Assembly: GCF_000001735.4 (NCBI RefSeq)
Contig: NC_003070.9
Location: 2,666,001-2,730,000 of the forward strand
DNA length: 64,000 nt
DNA from: Arabidopsis thaliana
Lineage: Eukaryota; Streptophyta; Magnoliopsida; Brassicales; Brassicaceae
Direction of reading: 5' to 3'
The notes under the pieces were generated by a model. That model saw only the letters and a list, made by a program, of their open reading frames with translations. It had not been told where the DNA came from and made no database searches. The position numbers and the translations under genes were made by a program. Within the stretch, counting starts at the first letter, position 1, and each line of letters begins with the position of its first letter. Shown piece by piece: positions 28,057 to 41,461 of the stretch.

Positions 28057-30537
28057 CAATATGAAGAGAGCAGATGAGAAATTTGTTGAGGAAATACAAA
28101 AAAAACGTAACGCCAAATTTCAACAAAAGTCTCCAAACCCTAAATTCTCCTTTCTTCGGCAGCCTCTCTGTCTCTCACGATCTCTCCTTCGCCTTTTCTT
28201 TAAAACTTTTTTTTTGTTTTTTTTTGTATTTCTCTTTCTCAAATATTTTTTACAATTCAGTTTTTTTGCGATTCTCAATACTTTTTGGGGTAAACAATAG
28301 TAAAAAAAAAATACAAATTTTTGGTGTTGAGAGAAAAATAGGGCGAGAAAATTCTATAAGGTGGGTGAGAGAGAGATATATGTGGATATGAGAGTCGGTT
28401 TTTATATAATTGCCTCTCCTCTTCTTCTCCATAGTTTCAAAACAACAACGACACATTTTTATTTCATTTTCTATATTTCCCATTTTGCCCTTTTCTTGTT
28501 ACAAGATTGGTTAACCTAATTAGGCAAATTTATTCAATTTTTATTCATATGGACTACAAATTTTCTTTGAATTTCATTTAGCACGCAAAACTTGATTTGC
28601 GCTTCCGTGGAAATTTCCTTTGGACTTGGAAATTTTTTTTTGAAAAATCGAACCAATCAAATTTGTAATTGGAGAGAAAAAGACACATATCCGAATGTGT
28701 GAGCAAGCTTGTTGTCAATACTGGCACCGACGCTGTGTAATAATAAGTGGGCAGAGACAACAAGGTACATGTGCATCAATCTCTATCTTACTTGTATTTA
28801 TTAAGACTAACGAAAACTACATTTAAACTAAACCTAACTCTAGCTTTTTCTCATTTTTTTAGTTTAACCATAAAACTTTGTCGAACGTGTAAAGTCAGCC
28901 TTCGGATTTATATATTTATTCCACCGAAAACATAATTTAAATTAACTTCTTCAAAATTTTACGTACCAAGTAATCTATACAAATAATGTTATTATACAAA
29001 AGCAACGTGTTATTTTTTTCAAATCGAAACAATATAGCCAATCCAAATGTTTAGGAGAGTAGGTAGATACACTTCCCAACAAGAACATCACAATATATAA
29101 TTACCAGTTTGGAGAGATCAATTTTGCCTTCAGCTATCATTTTGGTAGCGTATAAGAGGCTAACAAGAAGATATGATAAGCTATTGAGGACCAGGTTCAT
29201 GGAATTGACTATGATTGCCAATCTTTACAAGGACCATATCCGTCTCTTGTTTGCTCCATATTCGTGGTTAAATTTGACGATCATAATAAATGTGAGACAC
29301 ATGCATGCATGAGATGATGGCAAGCGTAGATCAATAAAAGTTTGACAACACATATACTAGGGACATAGATAACTACCACGATCGAGAGACGTGTGGGAGA
29401 TGCACACTCGCACAAGCATGCTTAGCATACGTCTTGAAGGAGACGGTATAAAACTTTGTAGAGCATGTGATCTACTAGTACTTCCGAAGAGCCATATGGA
29501 GAAGGAGACTTAAGCGAAACGTACTTACAATTCTAAAATGAGCCATGAGAGCAGCCTATTAGTCCTCGCATACGCTACAAGAGGAGCCTGGGACCAATAA
29601 TAGTATAACCATTGAGAAAGTACAGTAGACATCGACTAGATCACAATAAACTTTATTTTATGTTGACTATTTCGTCATTGATGATATTACTTATCTTTGA
29701 TTATTATTAAATCTCTCATTTGGACGCTTTAATTTGCTTGGAGACGAGTCAAGAATTAAGTCAGGAGAAACAGCAGCGTTGATAATTCTGTTTTCATTTT
29801 GAATATATATCGTGTTTAATTTGGTTTACATTAAAAAGTCTTAATTAAACAAAAAAGATGATTCAAAACCTTTAGTTGCATTTGCATATTTATTTTTCAT
29901 ATACAAAGAAGTACAGATGATTATGCCTTTTGAAAACCTAGTTATTACTTATTGCATAGTTTATTTTCTGATCAAGTAAAAAAAGTTATGAACACAATTC
30001 TTCTTATGAATGACTCTCAAAATTAAGGATGTTGCCTTGGAGATTTATAGGAGTTAGCCTACTTTTCACCTTGAGGATCAATTTTATAGTCAAAGCTAAT
30101 AATGTTTGTGGTCTATATTAGTTACCACTTGTTTACTACATCCAAGCGATTGAATTCGCATTTCCCATACTCTTGACTTAATTAAACCTTGAGATTTCAT
30201 GATTTATTATGCAAAATTTAATCCTTCGCTATCTATTTGTTCCTAAAAGATATAAATTGAATAAAAACGTAACTCTCCAATTAATAAGAAAAACTTCTTT
30301 AATTATTTTTCTAGGTTAATTAATAAATTTATAAAACAATAAATATCATATTAGAAATTCATACTAATAAATTTTGAGACATTTTATTGAAATCTTAATG
30401 TGGATAGTGCTGCAATCAGGAAAGGATGACGAGACAAAAGATAGAGAAGCAAAAGTAAGCTGATAAGGTTTGATACAGTAGAAAATACTATCTCTTAACT
30501 TCTTCTTCTTCTTCTTCTTCTTCTCCTATCTTTGAAA
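28057..30537. other. FATB leader/promoter and CHLD promoter spacer
   Basis: The first ~350 bp hold the FATB leader exon, with a telo-box-like AAACCCTAA at about 28136. The segment 29040-29640 is less AT-rich than its surroundings and looks like a decayed remnant of something once functional, but no frame stays open and I recognise no family. Close to CHLD there is a GATAAGG I-box at about 30461-30467, a motif found in light-regulated promoters. Confidence 0.5.
30501..30524 (+). repeat. (TTC)n tract in CHLD leader
   Basis: Eight TTC/CTT triplets just upstream of the CHLD start codon, in the transcribed leader. Pyrimidine-rich CTT leaders are common in plastid-protein genes of this plant. Confidence 0.85.
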
Positions 30538-33500
30538 ATGGCGATGACTCCGGTCGCGTCATCATCTCCAGTTTCAACCTGCAGACTCTTTCGCTGCAAT
30601 CTCCTCCCTGATCTCTTACCTAAGCCTCTGTTTCTCTCCCTCCCCAAACGAAACAGAATTGCCTCGTGCCGCTTCACTGTACGTGCCTCCGCGAATGCTA
30701 CCGTCGAATCCCCTAACGGTGTCCCTGCCTCCACATCAGATACGGATACGGAGACGGATACCACCTCCTATGGCCGACAGTTTTTCCCTTTGGCCGCAGT
30801 TGTTGGCCAGGTCAGAGAATTTGCAATTTGATTCTGCAGGTTGCATAATTCTACTCAATTTGATTTAGTTGGAGTTGGGTATAGGAAAAAGCTTCAGTTT
30901 TTCATCAGTGAACTGTGTGTTATGGGACTTTTACATTTGTTTGTTCAACTTGTTAGATGCCGAAAGCCTCACAGAGGATGTAATTTGTTTGCTTTAACTA
31001 AATGTTGTTTGTAGGAAGGCATAAAAACTGCTCTTTTACTTGGCGCGGTTGATCGTGAAATCGGAGGGATTGCCATTTCAGGTCGTAGAGGCACTGCAAA
31101 AACAGTCATGGCGCGAGGGCTTCATGAAATCCTCCCTCCTATTGAAGTTGTTGTAGGCTCAATATCAAATGCTGACCCAGCTTGTCCAGATGAGTAAGAT
31201 TCTTACAATCTGAGAAAGAAATTGCTTTTCTTCTTCTTTTAATTCTTACACTGTTGGCTTGTACCTTTTGTGATATATGTAGGTGGGAAGATGACTTAGA
31301 TGAGCGCATAGAGTACAATGCTGACAATACCATTAAGACTGAGATTGTCAAATCTCCTTTCATTCAGGTACATTTAGTTTTAGGAGGCATTACAATTTTT
31401 CTGAAATTGTTTTTCTTTTTACTTAGGTTTTCCTGTCGTTTATGTCACACAGATTCCACTAGGAGTTACAGAAGACAGACTCATTGGGTCTGTTGATGTT
31501 GAGGAGTCTGTGAAAAGGGGGACAACTGTTTTCCAACCTGGTCTTTTGGCTGAAGCCCATAGAGGAGTGTTGTATGTTGATGAAATAAATCTCTTAGATG
31601 AGGGAATTAGTAATTTGCTTCTCAATGTATTGACGGATGGTGTTAATATAGTTGAAAGAGAAGGAATCAGCTTTAGGCACCCGTGCAAACCACTTTTAAT
31701 TGCAACCTATAACCCTGAAGAAGGTGCTGTTCGAGAGCACTTGCTAGACCGTGTTGCCATTAATTTAAGGTACTACTGGAGTTTATAAATCAAGTGTGAT
31801 AAATATTGCCTGTTTCTTTTGGGTAATTCCCATTTCTTTCTCTTTTTACATCACGATGTTAACCTTTGCAGTGCAGACCTACCTATGAGTTTTGAAGATC
31901 GTGTCGCAGCAGTTGGAATTGCCACACAGTTTCAGGAACGCTGTAATGAGGTTTTTAGAATGGTAAATGAAGAGACAGAAACAGCAAAGACGCAGGTATC
32001 TTCAAATGAATTAAGAAAAAAAGGGCCTCATTAGTAAAAATTTGATGGGATGCTATGCTTCTCATCCCACTTTTCTCGATCATAATCCAGTGCATTTTCT
32101 CTGACTTTAGATTATATTGGCTAGAGAATATTTGAAAGATGTCAAGATAAGTAGAGAGCAATTGAAGTATCTGGTTTTGGAAGCTGTCCGAGGTGGTGTC
32201 CAGGTATTGAGCAAAAATTCTGAAGTAATTTTTTGTTAATGGAAGAAATACACTTAGTAACATATTCCTGGAAGAAAAAGGATAAACACGAAAAGAAAGG
32301 ACAAGATGCATGCAATGATGCAACATAATGTCACGATTATAGACTTCAACTAGTATAGGGCTCAAGAAATGGCTCACCACAGGCAGAAAGATACATCTAG
32401 ATAGAGTTGTTTTGATTTAGAAACAACGCTGGAAAAAGAAGGGCCTGGCATCAAATGCTTTTGTTGCGCTGTTGATTGTAATATTTCACCAAGTTATGAT
32501 CATATCACTATAGTTATATTTCTGCGTTTGGTTTACTTGGTAGTTACTTCTCATGGCGTATCTTTTGTCGATGATTACCTGGAATCGTTTAATACTCCTT
32601 TCCCAAATAACAAATTTATGATACAGGGACACCGCGCCGAATTGTATGCAGCTCGTGTGGCGAAGTGTTTAGCTGCAATTGAAGGACGAGAAAAAGTCAC
32701 AATCGATGACCTCAGAAAGGCCGTAAGTACTCTTCTCTAGCTCATTCATTTTTGTTTTCTTTCCCAGAACGATCAAGCAAGTCATAAACTTATAGAATTA
32801 GTCATCCTACGTTTACTTTCACTTTCCTTGTATTGTCTTTGTCTATAATTGAACATCTTAATAGAAATTTTTGATTAGCAATGTAGAATGACGCTCTATA
32901 ATGATTTGGATGGAGTATTTATGATATCCTCTAGTTATTGATTAGCAAATGTGGTCCATTTTTTCAATAGGTTGAGCTGGTCATTCTTCCTCGTTCATCA
33001 CTAGATGAGACTCCACCTGAACAACAAAACCAACCACCACCTCCTCCACCTCCTCCACAAAATAGCGAATCTGGAGAAGAAGAAAATGAAGAAGAACAAG
33101 AAGAAGAAGAAGAGGTCAGTGGATGCAGTACACATTATTCTCTCGTTGAACACACGTTCAAGGTTCTAAAGTAGAAATCATTAACCAATGTAGGATGAAA
33201 GCAATGAAGAAAATGAAAATGAGCAGCAACAGGACCAAATACCTGAAGAGTTTATATTTGACGCTGAGGGCGGTCTGGTGGATGAGAAACTCCTCTTCTT
33301 TGCTCAACAAGCCCAGAAACGTCGGGGGAAAGCTGGCAGGGCGAAGAATGTCATATTCTCAGAAGATAGAGGACGCTACATAAAGCCAATGCTTCCAAAG
33401 GTTTGCCCTTAACAAATTCTCAGGCTCCCAAACATGCATAGTCCTTAACAAATTTTACTTTGATAGGGTCCAGTAAAAAGATTAGCTGTGGATGCAACCC

Positions 33501-34819
33501 TTAGAGCAGCTGCACCATACCAGAAATTGCGCAGAGAGAAGGATATCTCAGGAACTAGGAAAGTCTTTGTTGAGAAGACAGATATGAGGGCCAAAAGAAT
33601 GGCAAGGAAAGCTGGAGCCCTGGTACTGAACCTTGTCCATACATTCTTCTAAAAGATTGTATATAAACAGTTTCCTTGATACAACATTATTCTCACTTTA
33701 TACTTTAAACAGATGTTTGGCATGATAAATTTGACAGTTTCCTTGACACAAGCTTCAGTGAAAACATAGATAATATCTGATTACGCTTCTGTTTACCATT
33801 GTTGTATGGCAGGTTATCTTTGTGGTTGATGCAAGTGGCAGTATGGCATTGAATCGTATGCAAAACGCCAAAGGTGCTGCACTCAAACTACTGGCAGAGA
33901 GCTATACTAGCAGGGATCAGGTAAAGGTTACTTTTTTTGAATAGTTAACGTGCTTGTTGCTAGTTTGGATGAATTCATTGGGCCTTCGGATGAGACTCAA
34001 TACACCAGTAATTGGTTTAGGTTTCGATTATTCCTTTCCGAGGGGATGCTGCGGAAGTGCTCTTGCCCCCTTCTAGATCAATAGCAATGGCAAGGAATCG
34101 TCTTGAGAGACTTCCTTGTGGTGGTGGTTCTCCTCTTGCCCATGGTTTAACAACGGTATGTCAAATATTATGGTGTTGTTAGTAAGATAACTGCTAGTAT
34201 CGACTAAATTGTGGGTCAGCATAATCGTAACAGTAACAACTATATTCATATCAGGCTGTAAGAGTAGGACTTAACGCAGAGAAGAGTGGTGATGTCGGGC
34301 GCATAATGATTGTTGCGATAACCGATGGTCGAGCCAACATTACACTGAAAAGATCAACTGATCCGGAGTCTATTGCCCCAGATGCTCCTAGACCCACGTC
34401 CAAAGAATTGAAGGTAAACAGCTTCTAACGGAAAACATAAAGCAACACAAGCTCTTCACTGATATTATGTAAGAAGGCAGATGCAGTGATTAAAAATGCG
34501 GGTGTTGTGTTGTTTAGGATGAGATTCTGGAAGTTGCTGGGAAGATATACAAGGCAGGGATGTCTCTTCTAGTGATTGATACCGAGAACAAGTTTGTTTC
34601 AACTGGTTTTGCAAAGGAGATCGCAAGAGTTGCTCAAGGTTGGGTCTCTGCAATTGATTTTGAGATATTTTTTTTTGTCATTTCAAAGCAGAAAATAATC
34701 ACATTGTGTTTTGATTGTTCTTCTTCCTCACAGGAAAATATTATTACTTGCCAAATGCTTCGGATGCTGTAATCTCGGCCACCACTAGGGATGCACTATC
34801 TGATCTGAAGAATTCTTGA
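30538..34819 (+). CDS. CHLD: Magnesium-chelatase subunit D, chloroplast (15 exons)
   Basis: Exons: 30538-30810, 31015-31193, 31283-31367, 31453-31769, 31872-31995, 32111-32203, 32627-32722, 32971-33114, 33194-33400, 33467-33622, 33813-33920, 34021-34155, 34255-34413, 34518-34638, 34734-34819. Total 2283 nt, 760 residues. Transit peptide (~45 residues), AAA+ domain, a poly-Pro block then a very acidic Glu-rich linker (exons 8-9), and a C-terminal von Willebrand A domain with MIDAS motif DASGS (Asp564). The Walker A equivalent reads GRRGTAKT, with Ala where the last Gly is expected, in line with the D subunit being a platform and not the main ATPase. With CHLI and CHLH it inserts Mg2+ into protoporphyrin IX, the first committed step of chlorophyll synthesis. 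Confidence 0.98.
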
Positions 34820-35251
34820 CCTCATTTTGTCTGCAATACCTTGATTCTGGATCAAAGTGTATATTCTAATTGTGCAACACATCAGTCACTAAACATGAAA
34901 TTATAAGAAATGAAATTTTGTTTTAACATACTCTTAAAATGAATTTCCGATTTTATTCCGTTGGTCGGTAATTGACGACTGATATGATGATGCATTAGTG
35001 ACAGATCACTGTTTGTATTAAGAAGAAGACGATGAAGCTGCAATATTCACAATTGATACAAGAATTAAGATAGTCGGTATAATCCCGGTTTGCAGTAAAC
35101 CCTACTCTAATGTCTAAACCACATCACAACATCAAATAGATGGTTCGGTGGTTTAGTTACGGCAGATACACCGGCCTGAACCGAATAAAAGAAAACTGGA
35201 CTTGGCTCCTGGAGAAGAGAAGACTGTACAGCTTTCTGAATTCCGAAAGAA
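34820..35251. promoter_or_regulatory. CHLD 3' UTR and promoter of the next gene
   Basis: 432 bp between two same-strand genes. No further coding sequence. It must include the CHLD polyadenylation region and the start site for the gene beginning at 35252; no clear factor sites were assigned. Confidence 0.5.
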
Positions 35252-36952
35252 ATGAAATCTCTCTGCTTCATTTCTACAGCTCCATTGATTCGTTCGCCTC
35301 CATTTCTCGATCTTTCTCCAACAAGCTTGAATCGATTTACCCTTAAAATTCCAGCTTCTCTCTATGTATCTCATCCAACAAGATGCAGCATTTCAAACCC
35401 GTCGAGCTCTGAGGAATTGTTGAATTCCAATGGTGGAATGTCTAGGGCATCGATTAGTGTCTTCGGAGGTACTTCCCTTAACAATCTCAAGATGCAAGTG
35501 GGCAGTCCAATTTCTCTGCATTCAATCAATCCATTAGCAAAGCTGAGTTTGAGTGATCAGGCATTTCTTCTCTTGGCCTTCATCGTTTGCACGGTAAAAG
35601 GAGTTTGCTCGTGTTTTGTTTTGACCATTTTTGTTGATTCATTGATAAAGGTTTAGACTTTTTGATCTCTTTTGATGGTCCTCTGTTACAGACTTCAGTG
35701 GCTTTTACAAGTCTTGTGATTACAGCTATTCCTACACTTGTGGTAAGTCTCCACATTTGTCTCAATTCTTTTGCTTCAGCTATATCCTAACCGCATCACT
35801 AATTTTAAAACTGTTTCAAGTCATTACCAATGAATCAACAAAAATGGTCAAAACAGATGAACAAAGAATTGATTATTTGTAATATGCTATCAACAATCTG
35901 ACATATACCTTTTCAAACTCAGTGAGAAACTATGACATGATCTATGTTATGAGTGTAGTCCTCTGCTTGAAATTTCTACTCCACACTTGCTGTTAGCACC
36001 AACTGAAAGGATAAAAGGCTAATGAGTAACACATGAGTACAGTCACTAACAGATAAAAGATTGAACTATAATTGTTGAATTCCACACTTGACTCTTCTTT
36101 ATATGTGTCCTAGATTTGGTTCAGCTATATGATCATTTCTATTTTTGGATTTGGCTGAATTCAACAAAGCTTGGTGGAATTTTTCAGTTTAATATGTCTG
36201 TCTCTTTGTTCTTGGATTGATATCTATTCAGTATGTCCTATATTTACTTACACACCTTCAGGCCATGGGTAGAGCTGCAACTTCCTTTGCAAAGTTAGCT
36301 GACACAGCTCGCAAAGAACTCCCTAGTACATTGGCAGCGGTAAGGCTCTCTGGCATGGAAATAAGCGATCTTACTCTTGAATTGAGCGATTTAAGGTTAT
36401 CTCTAAAGCTCTTTTCTTTTCTTTTCTTTTCTGGCTTTTGATCATCTCAACTCTAAAAAAAGTGAATGCTACATGTTTCAAAGCAATTAGTTCACAATTA
36501 GTTCTTCCGAGTCACCTTGTTATCTGTCCGGAATAAGAAACTTTTTCTAAATCATTATTATGCGATGCAAATGGTTTCAGCCAAGATATAACAGATGGGA
36601 TAAACAAATCAGCTAAAGCGGTTCAAGCAGCTGAAGCTGGAATCAAACAGATTGGAACACTTGCACAGCAGCAAACTCTCTGTAAGCTTCTTCTAAGCTT
36701 TTGGATAATCTGTAATAAAAGCTGCTGTTCATGGTGGCAACAGTTCACACTGGTAAAAAAAAAGCGGAAAATATGATCTGATGATGAACTTGATCTTGTG
36801 ATTCAGCAATGATTGAAGAGAGAGCAAATTTACCAGAAATATCACTACAACCTGTTGTGGCTGGTGCAGCCGAAAAGACTTCTCACGCAATCGGCAGTGC
36901 AACCAAGAGACTAATGAACATTATAACCGGAGGAAACAAGGATGAAGATTAG
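35252..36952 (+). CDS. Uncharacterised plastid-type membrane/helical protein (5 exons)
   Basis: Exons 35252-35593, 35692-35742, 36262-36395, 36581-36681 and 36807-36952 total 774 nt, 257 residues; all junctions keep frame. The first ~60 residues are Ser/Pro/Arg-rich with few acidic residues, as in a chloroplast transit peptide. A hydrophobic segment follows (about residues 100-131, around FLLLAFIVCTTSVAFTSLVI), probably one membrane span or hairpin, then amphipathic helix (AATSFAKLADTARKELPSTL, then GMEISDLTLELSDLSQDITD and KSAKAVQAAEAGIKQIG). That helical part looks like DUF948-type proteins of cyanobacteria. I recall the locus (At1g08530) being labelled chitinase-like, but no chitinase motif is visible. 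Function unknown. Confidence 0.9.
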
Positions 36953-37460
36953 ACATTTAGAAGTTTTCACTTGGAGTGTGTTTTTGGTCCGTCTTTGTTT
37001 GAAGGGATTAGTACAAGGTAAAGTCCATTTAGGGAAACAGAGAATCTATGAACAAGAAGACTTTTTAGTAAAATTTGGTATATTTATGAAACCTGAAGTG
37101 TAACTGTGTAAGACACAAAAGAAGAAATAATAACAGCCACAGCCATTTTAAGATGTACAACAGCAGATAAAATAGTTTACATAACAAGCCGACAAAAAAA
37201 AAAAACTATTCTATTCTTACATATGGGTTGACTTTGCAAAGATGGTAATAGTGTGATTGGGATTGGGCCAAAGTTAATAGGCCCAAAAGAAGTGGAAAAT
37301 TAGAAGTAATGAATCCTTTGATTGAGATAGAAGCTTTATCCTCTTCTTCGTCTTCATCATCCGCGCATCACCAGTTTTTTCTCTCTCTCTACAAATCTTC
37401 TTAACGGCCTTTCATCAATGGTCAGCAGACTTAGCTTTCGAATATAGGCTAAGAACGAGC
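36953..37460. promoter_or_regulatory. SIG2 promoter region
   Basis: 508 bp separating same-strand genes. The clearest element is a perfect inverted repeat TTGGGCC-N10-GGCCCAA at 37263-37286, i.e. two opposed site-II (TCP-type) motifs about 175-200 bp before the SIG2 ATG. The CT-rich run near 37380-37390 probably belongs to the SIG2 leader. Confidence 0.6.
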
Positions 37461-40400
37461 ATGTCTTCTTGTCTTCTTCCTCAGTTCAAGTGCCCACCTG
37501 ATTCTTTCTCTATTCACTTCCGAACCTCTTTCTGTGCCCGTTAGTATTATTTCCTTCTCTCCTTATCTATCTCATTCACATTCCCTCTCCAATTTTGTAT
37601 TGTTCATCCAATTTCGGATTTTAGATAGGTCTATCCATCTTTTTTTGTATGATTATTGTATTCGTTGGATGTGATTATTTGATGCTTTAGCTGTAACTTC
37701 CTTCCATTGTTAATTTCCTTGCAGTTTGCTCTGTTCTCATTTTTTACAATTCATGAATGGATTCATATCAATTTGAAGAATGCAGTAGTAAAAATCCAAA
37801 TTTATGGATGAATGTTTTGTTAGGGACTTAAGCTCAGAAGAAGCTAATACTAGGGAGACACAACTCTTTCTTGTTTGATTATGAAGTAGCCAATTCCATT
37901 ATCTAGTTGATAGAGTGGGGTTATAGAATCTCAACCCTTGTTCTGATCTTAGATTTCAAAAGGAACACATTTTCAGGAATGTGCACTATGTCATCCTAAT
38001 CAATGTGAAATCATCTTATTTCTCAATTGTTCACAAATTTTTTGGATGTGATGTGACACACTTTTGTTGGGACGTGCAGCTAAACACAACAAGGGTTCAG
38101 TCTTCTTCCAACCGCAATGTGCAGTATCCACTTCACCGGCGTTATTAACTTCTATGCTTGATGTCGCAAAGCTTAGACTACCCTCTTTCGATACTGATTC
38201 GGATTCCCTTATATCAGACAGGCAGTGGACTTATACAAGGCCCGATGGTCCTTCCACTGAGGTTAGTAATATTTCGTATATTTCCATGTCACAACGGTCT
38301 AATAGTGGTTCCCAAATCTTCAATGAGATTGTTGTTCAAATATTGGCTTGATAGTGAATGACTAAGATTAGTTGGTTTAGTTATTTGTATCAGAGTAGTG
38401 ACTATTGTTCCCACACACAAAAATTATTCTTAGTATTTGGTAGCTGTAGCTGTTGTAATTTGAAGTCCACTTGATAACTTCCTTGTATTTGTAGGCGAAG
38501 TATTTAGAAGCTTTAGCCTCTGAGACACTTCTCACAAGCGATGAAGCAGTAGTTGTAGCAGCAGCAGCTGAAGCAGTCGCCCTTGCAAGAGCTGCTGTCA
38601 AAGTTGCCAAAGATGCAACATTATTTAAGAACAGTAACAACACGAACCTATTAACTTCGTCAACGGCCGACAAACGCTCCAAGTGGGACCAGTTTACTGA
38701 GAAGGAACGTGCTGGCATATTGGGGCATCTAGCGGTTTCGGACAATGGAATTGTGAGTGATAAAATCACTGCATCTGCCTCTAACAAAGAGTCTATTGGT
38801 GATTTAGAATCAGAAAAACAAGAAGAAGTTGAGCTTCTGGAGGAGCAACCTTCAGTGAGTTTAGCTGTGAGATCTACACGTCAAACTGAAAGGAAAGCTC
38901 GGAGGGCAAAAGGGTTAGAGAAAACTGCATCAGGTATTCCGTCTGTGAAGACTGGTTCGAGCCCTAAAAAGAAACGTCTTGTTGCGCAGGAAGTTGATCA
39001 TAATGATCCTTTGCGTTATCTAAGAATGACAACAAGCAGTTCCAAGCTTCTCACTGTCAGAGAAGAACATGAGCTGTCGGCAGGAATACAGGTTTGTCAC
39101 CAATATTCCAAATTCTAAACTAACCACCTCCCTTTTTCTACATCGCGTCTGAGACATCACAAACACTCACCCTTCGTAGGACTCTAGATTCTAGGCGAAA
39201 ATGATGTCTACAAAATCTTTAGATGTTTGAGAATGACGAAATTAGTGGTTAGTGGTAGAATCCAAGATCGCTTCTTTGTGCTTTCTAGCCAATATATCAT
39301 CTGAAGTTCTGTGAAAGCTAATTATCCTGACATGCTTGTCTTAAATTGAATTGTCACCTTTTTTGTTCTTATTATGTAGCCATTCACCAACTGTTTAGTG
39401 TTGATAGAAAATGGGAAACGTATGTTCAGCTTTGGAAGAATCAACATTACTTGTGAACGTTATTTCTTCTTCTCTGTAATTTTTCTTATCTTTCTTTATT
39501 GTGGTTTTGATCACACACTTTGGTTTCTTTGTTTAGGACCTTCTGAAGTTAGAAAGACTTCAAACAGAGCTTACAGAGCGTAGTGGACGTCAGCCAACCT
39601 TTGCGCAGTGGGCTTCTGCTGCTGGAGTCGATCAGAAATCATTAAGGCAACGTATACATCATGGCACACTATGCAAAGACAAAATGATCAAAAGCAACAT
39701 TCGACTCGTTATTTCGATTGCAAAGAATTATCAAGGAGCTGGGATGAACCTCCAAGATCTTGTCCAGGTTTGAGCTTTTCTCTCCTTATTTTTTTTTGTA
39801 ATAACACATCTGTAAGCAGTAGTGATGAAAGTGATAGATATTGAACACCTTGCTCAAATATTTTCGAAATGGTCACAGGAAGGGTGCAGAGGGCTTGTGA
39901 GGGGAGCAGAGAAGTTTGATGCTACAAAGGGTTTTAAATTTTCGACTTACGCGCATTGGTGGATCAAGCAAGCTGTGCGGAAGTCTCTCTCTGATCAGTC
40001 CAGAATGATAAGATTGCCTGTAAGTTATCCCAAATGTTTTTCTTTTTTACTTGTTTAAACAAAAGGTTTGGGATTATGCCTCAAATTTTAAGGGATGATT
40101 GGCAGTTTCACATGGTGGAAGCAACATATAGGGTGAAAGAGGCACGAAAGCAACTGTACAGTGAAACCGGTAAGCACCCAAAGAACGAAGAAATTGCAGA
40201 GGCAACAGGGCTGTCGATGAAGAGACTCATGGCGGTTCTACTCTCTCCTAAACCTCCGAGGTCGCTAGACCAGAAAATCGGAATGAATCAAAACCTCAAA
40301 CCTTCGGTTGGTACCACCTGACACAACACACACCATACAACATAGACTTGTTGTTTGTCTAAAAATAGTAAATAATATGAGATGGGTTTGTAATGTAAAA

Positions 40401-40696
40401 ATATGCAGGAAGTGATAGCAGATCCAGAAGCAGTAACGTCAGAAGATATACTGATAAAGGAATTCATGAGGCAGGACTTGGACAAAGTGTTGGACTCGTT
40501 GGGTACAAGGGAGAAACAAGTGATACGTTGGAGATTTGGGATGGAGGATGGGAGAATGAAGACGTTGCAAGAGATAGGAGAGATGATGGGAGTGAGCAGG
40601 GAGAGAGTAAGACAGATAGAGTCATCTGCATTCAGGAAACTAAAGAACAAGAAGAGAAACAACCATTTGCAGCAATACTTGGTTGCACAATCATAA
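37461..40696 (+). CDS. SIG2: Plastid RNA polymerase sigma factor 2 (7 exons)
   Basis: Exons 37461-37539, 38080-38261, 38495-39091, 39537-39767, 39879-40019, 40106-40306 and 40409-40696 total 1719 nt, 572 residues. A transit peptide and a long plant-specific N-terminal region (Ala-rich helix [20 protein letters not shown], then a basic stretch) precede the sigma-70 core. Region 1.2 begins [17 protein letters not shown], regions 2.1-2.4 run from [20 protein letters not shown] through [20 protein letters not shown], region 3 has [14 protein letters not shown], and region 4.2 has the helix-turn-helix [20 protein letters not shown]. It directs the bacterial-type plastid polymerase (PEP); the known Arabidopsis role is transcription of several plastid tRNA genes including trnE, which feeds tetrapyrrole synthesis. 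Confidence 0.98.
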
Positions 40697-41461
40697 TTCT
40701 TTTTCTCTTCAATATGGAATGTTTTGTGCATAGAACCCACCCACCTGAGCATAACAAGCAGTAAATTATTACTTTTTAGCATTTACGATTCTTGTGACAA
40801 CTACTAAATCGAAAAAATTATTTTAAAACTAAAAAGAAATTGTTGTCTGAAAAACATAAGTGATATACAACAATAAATAAATATCTCTTATAAGAATTTG
40901 GGAAAAAAAAAATCCAAAGATTAGAGATATTTGGGTGGAGAAAACAACCGCCTAGGACAAAAAAAAATTGTGGGTAGAGGAGGAGGAGGAGGCTTTGTTC
41001 ACACACCACACGACGGAACATTCTCTTCCGAGTCTTATCCAAAGCAAAATCATATTTTGCTTAAATATCTTCTTCTCCGGCTCTGTCTCTGTCTCTCTTC
41101 TTCCCGCGGAGCTTTCAGTTTTTGTTTGGTAACATCGTTTCTCTTTCTCACTAACTCTGATATCATATTATCAATTTTTCCTTTTCAACACCCAAAATCA
41201 CAATCTTTCAGCTTTATTCTGTTTTTCCTTGCTTGAGAATTGTGTTCGATTCATGTCTACGAACTGAAATCACAAATTTTGCCAACGTTTTATGATTCCT
41301 GGTTCCGTATTTTTTTTTTTGTAATCAATAGTTAGCTCATTTCGAATAATCAAACTCAATTTTATTGTTCATGATTTGTTATCTGGGATAAAAGAGAGTA
41401 ATGTGCTAATTATGTATACTCAGGTATTGCTTGGTGTGGGGAAGATTAGATAGTGTGAAGA
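40697..41461. promoter_or_regulatory. SIG2 3' UTR and NPQ1 promoter/leader
   Basis: 765 bp between same-strand genes. A possible NPQ1 leader intron can be drawn from a donor near 41129 (TTTGGTAACA) to an acceptor near 41424 (ATACTCAG); this is a proposal from consensus only. A GGAGGAGGAGG run lies at about 40979-40990. Confidence 0.45.
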
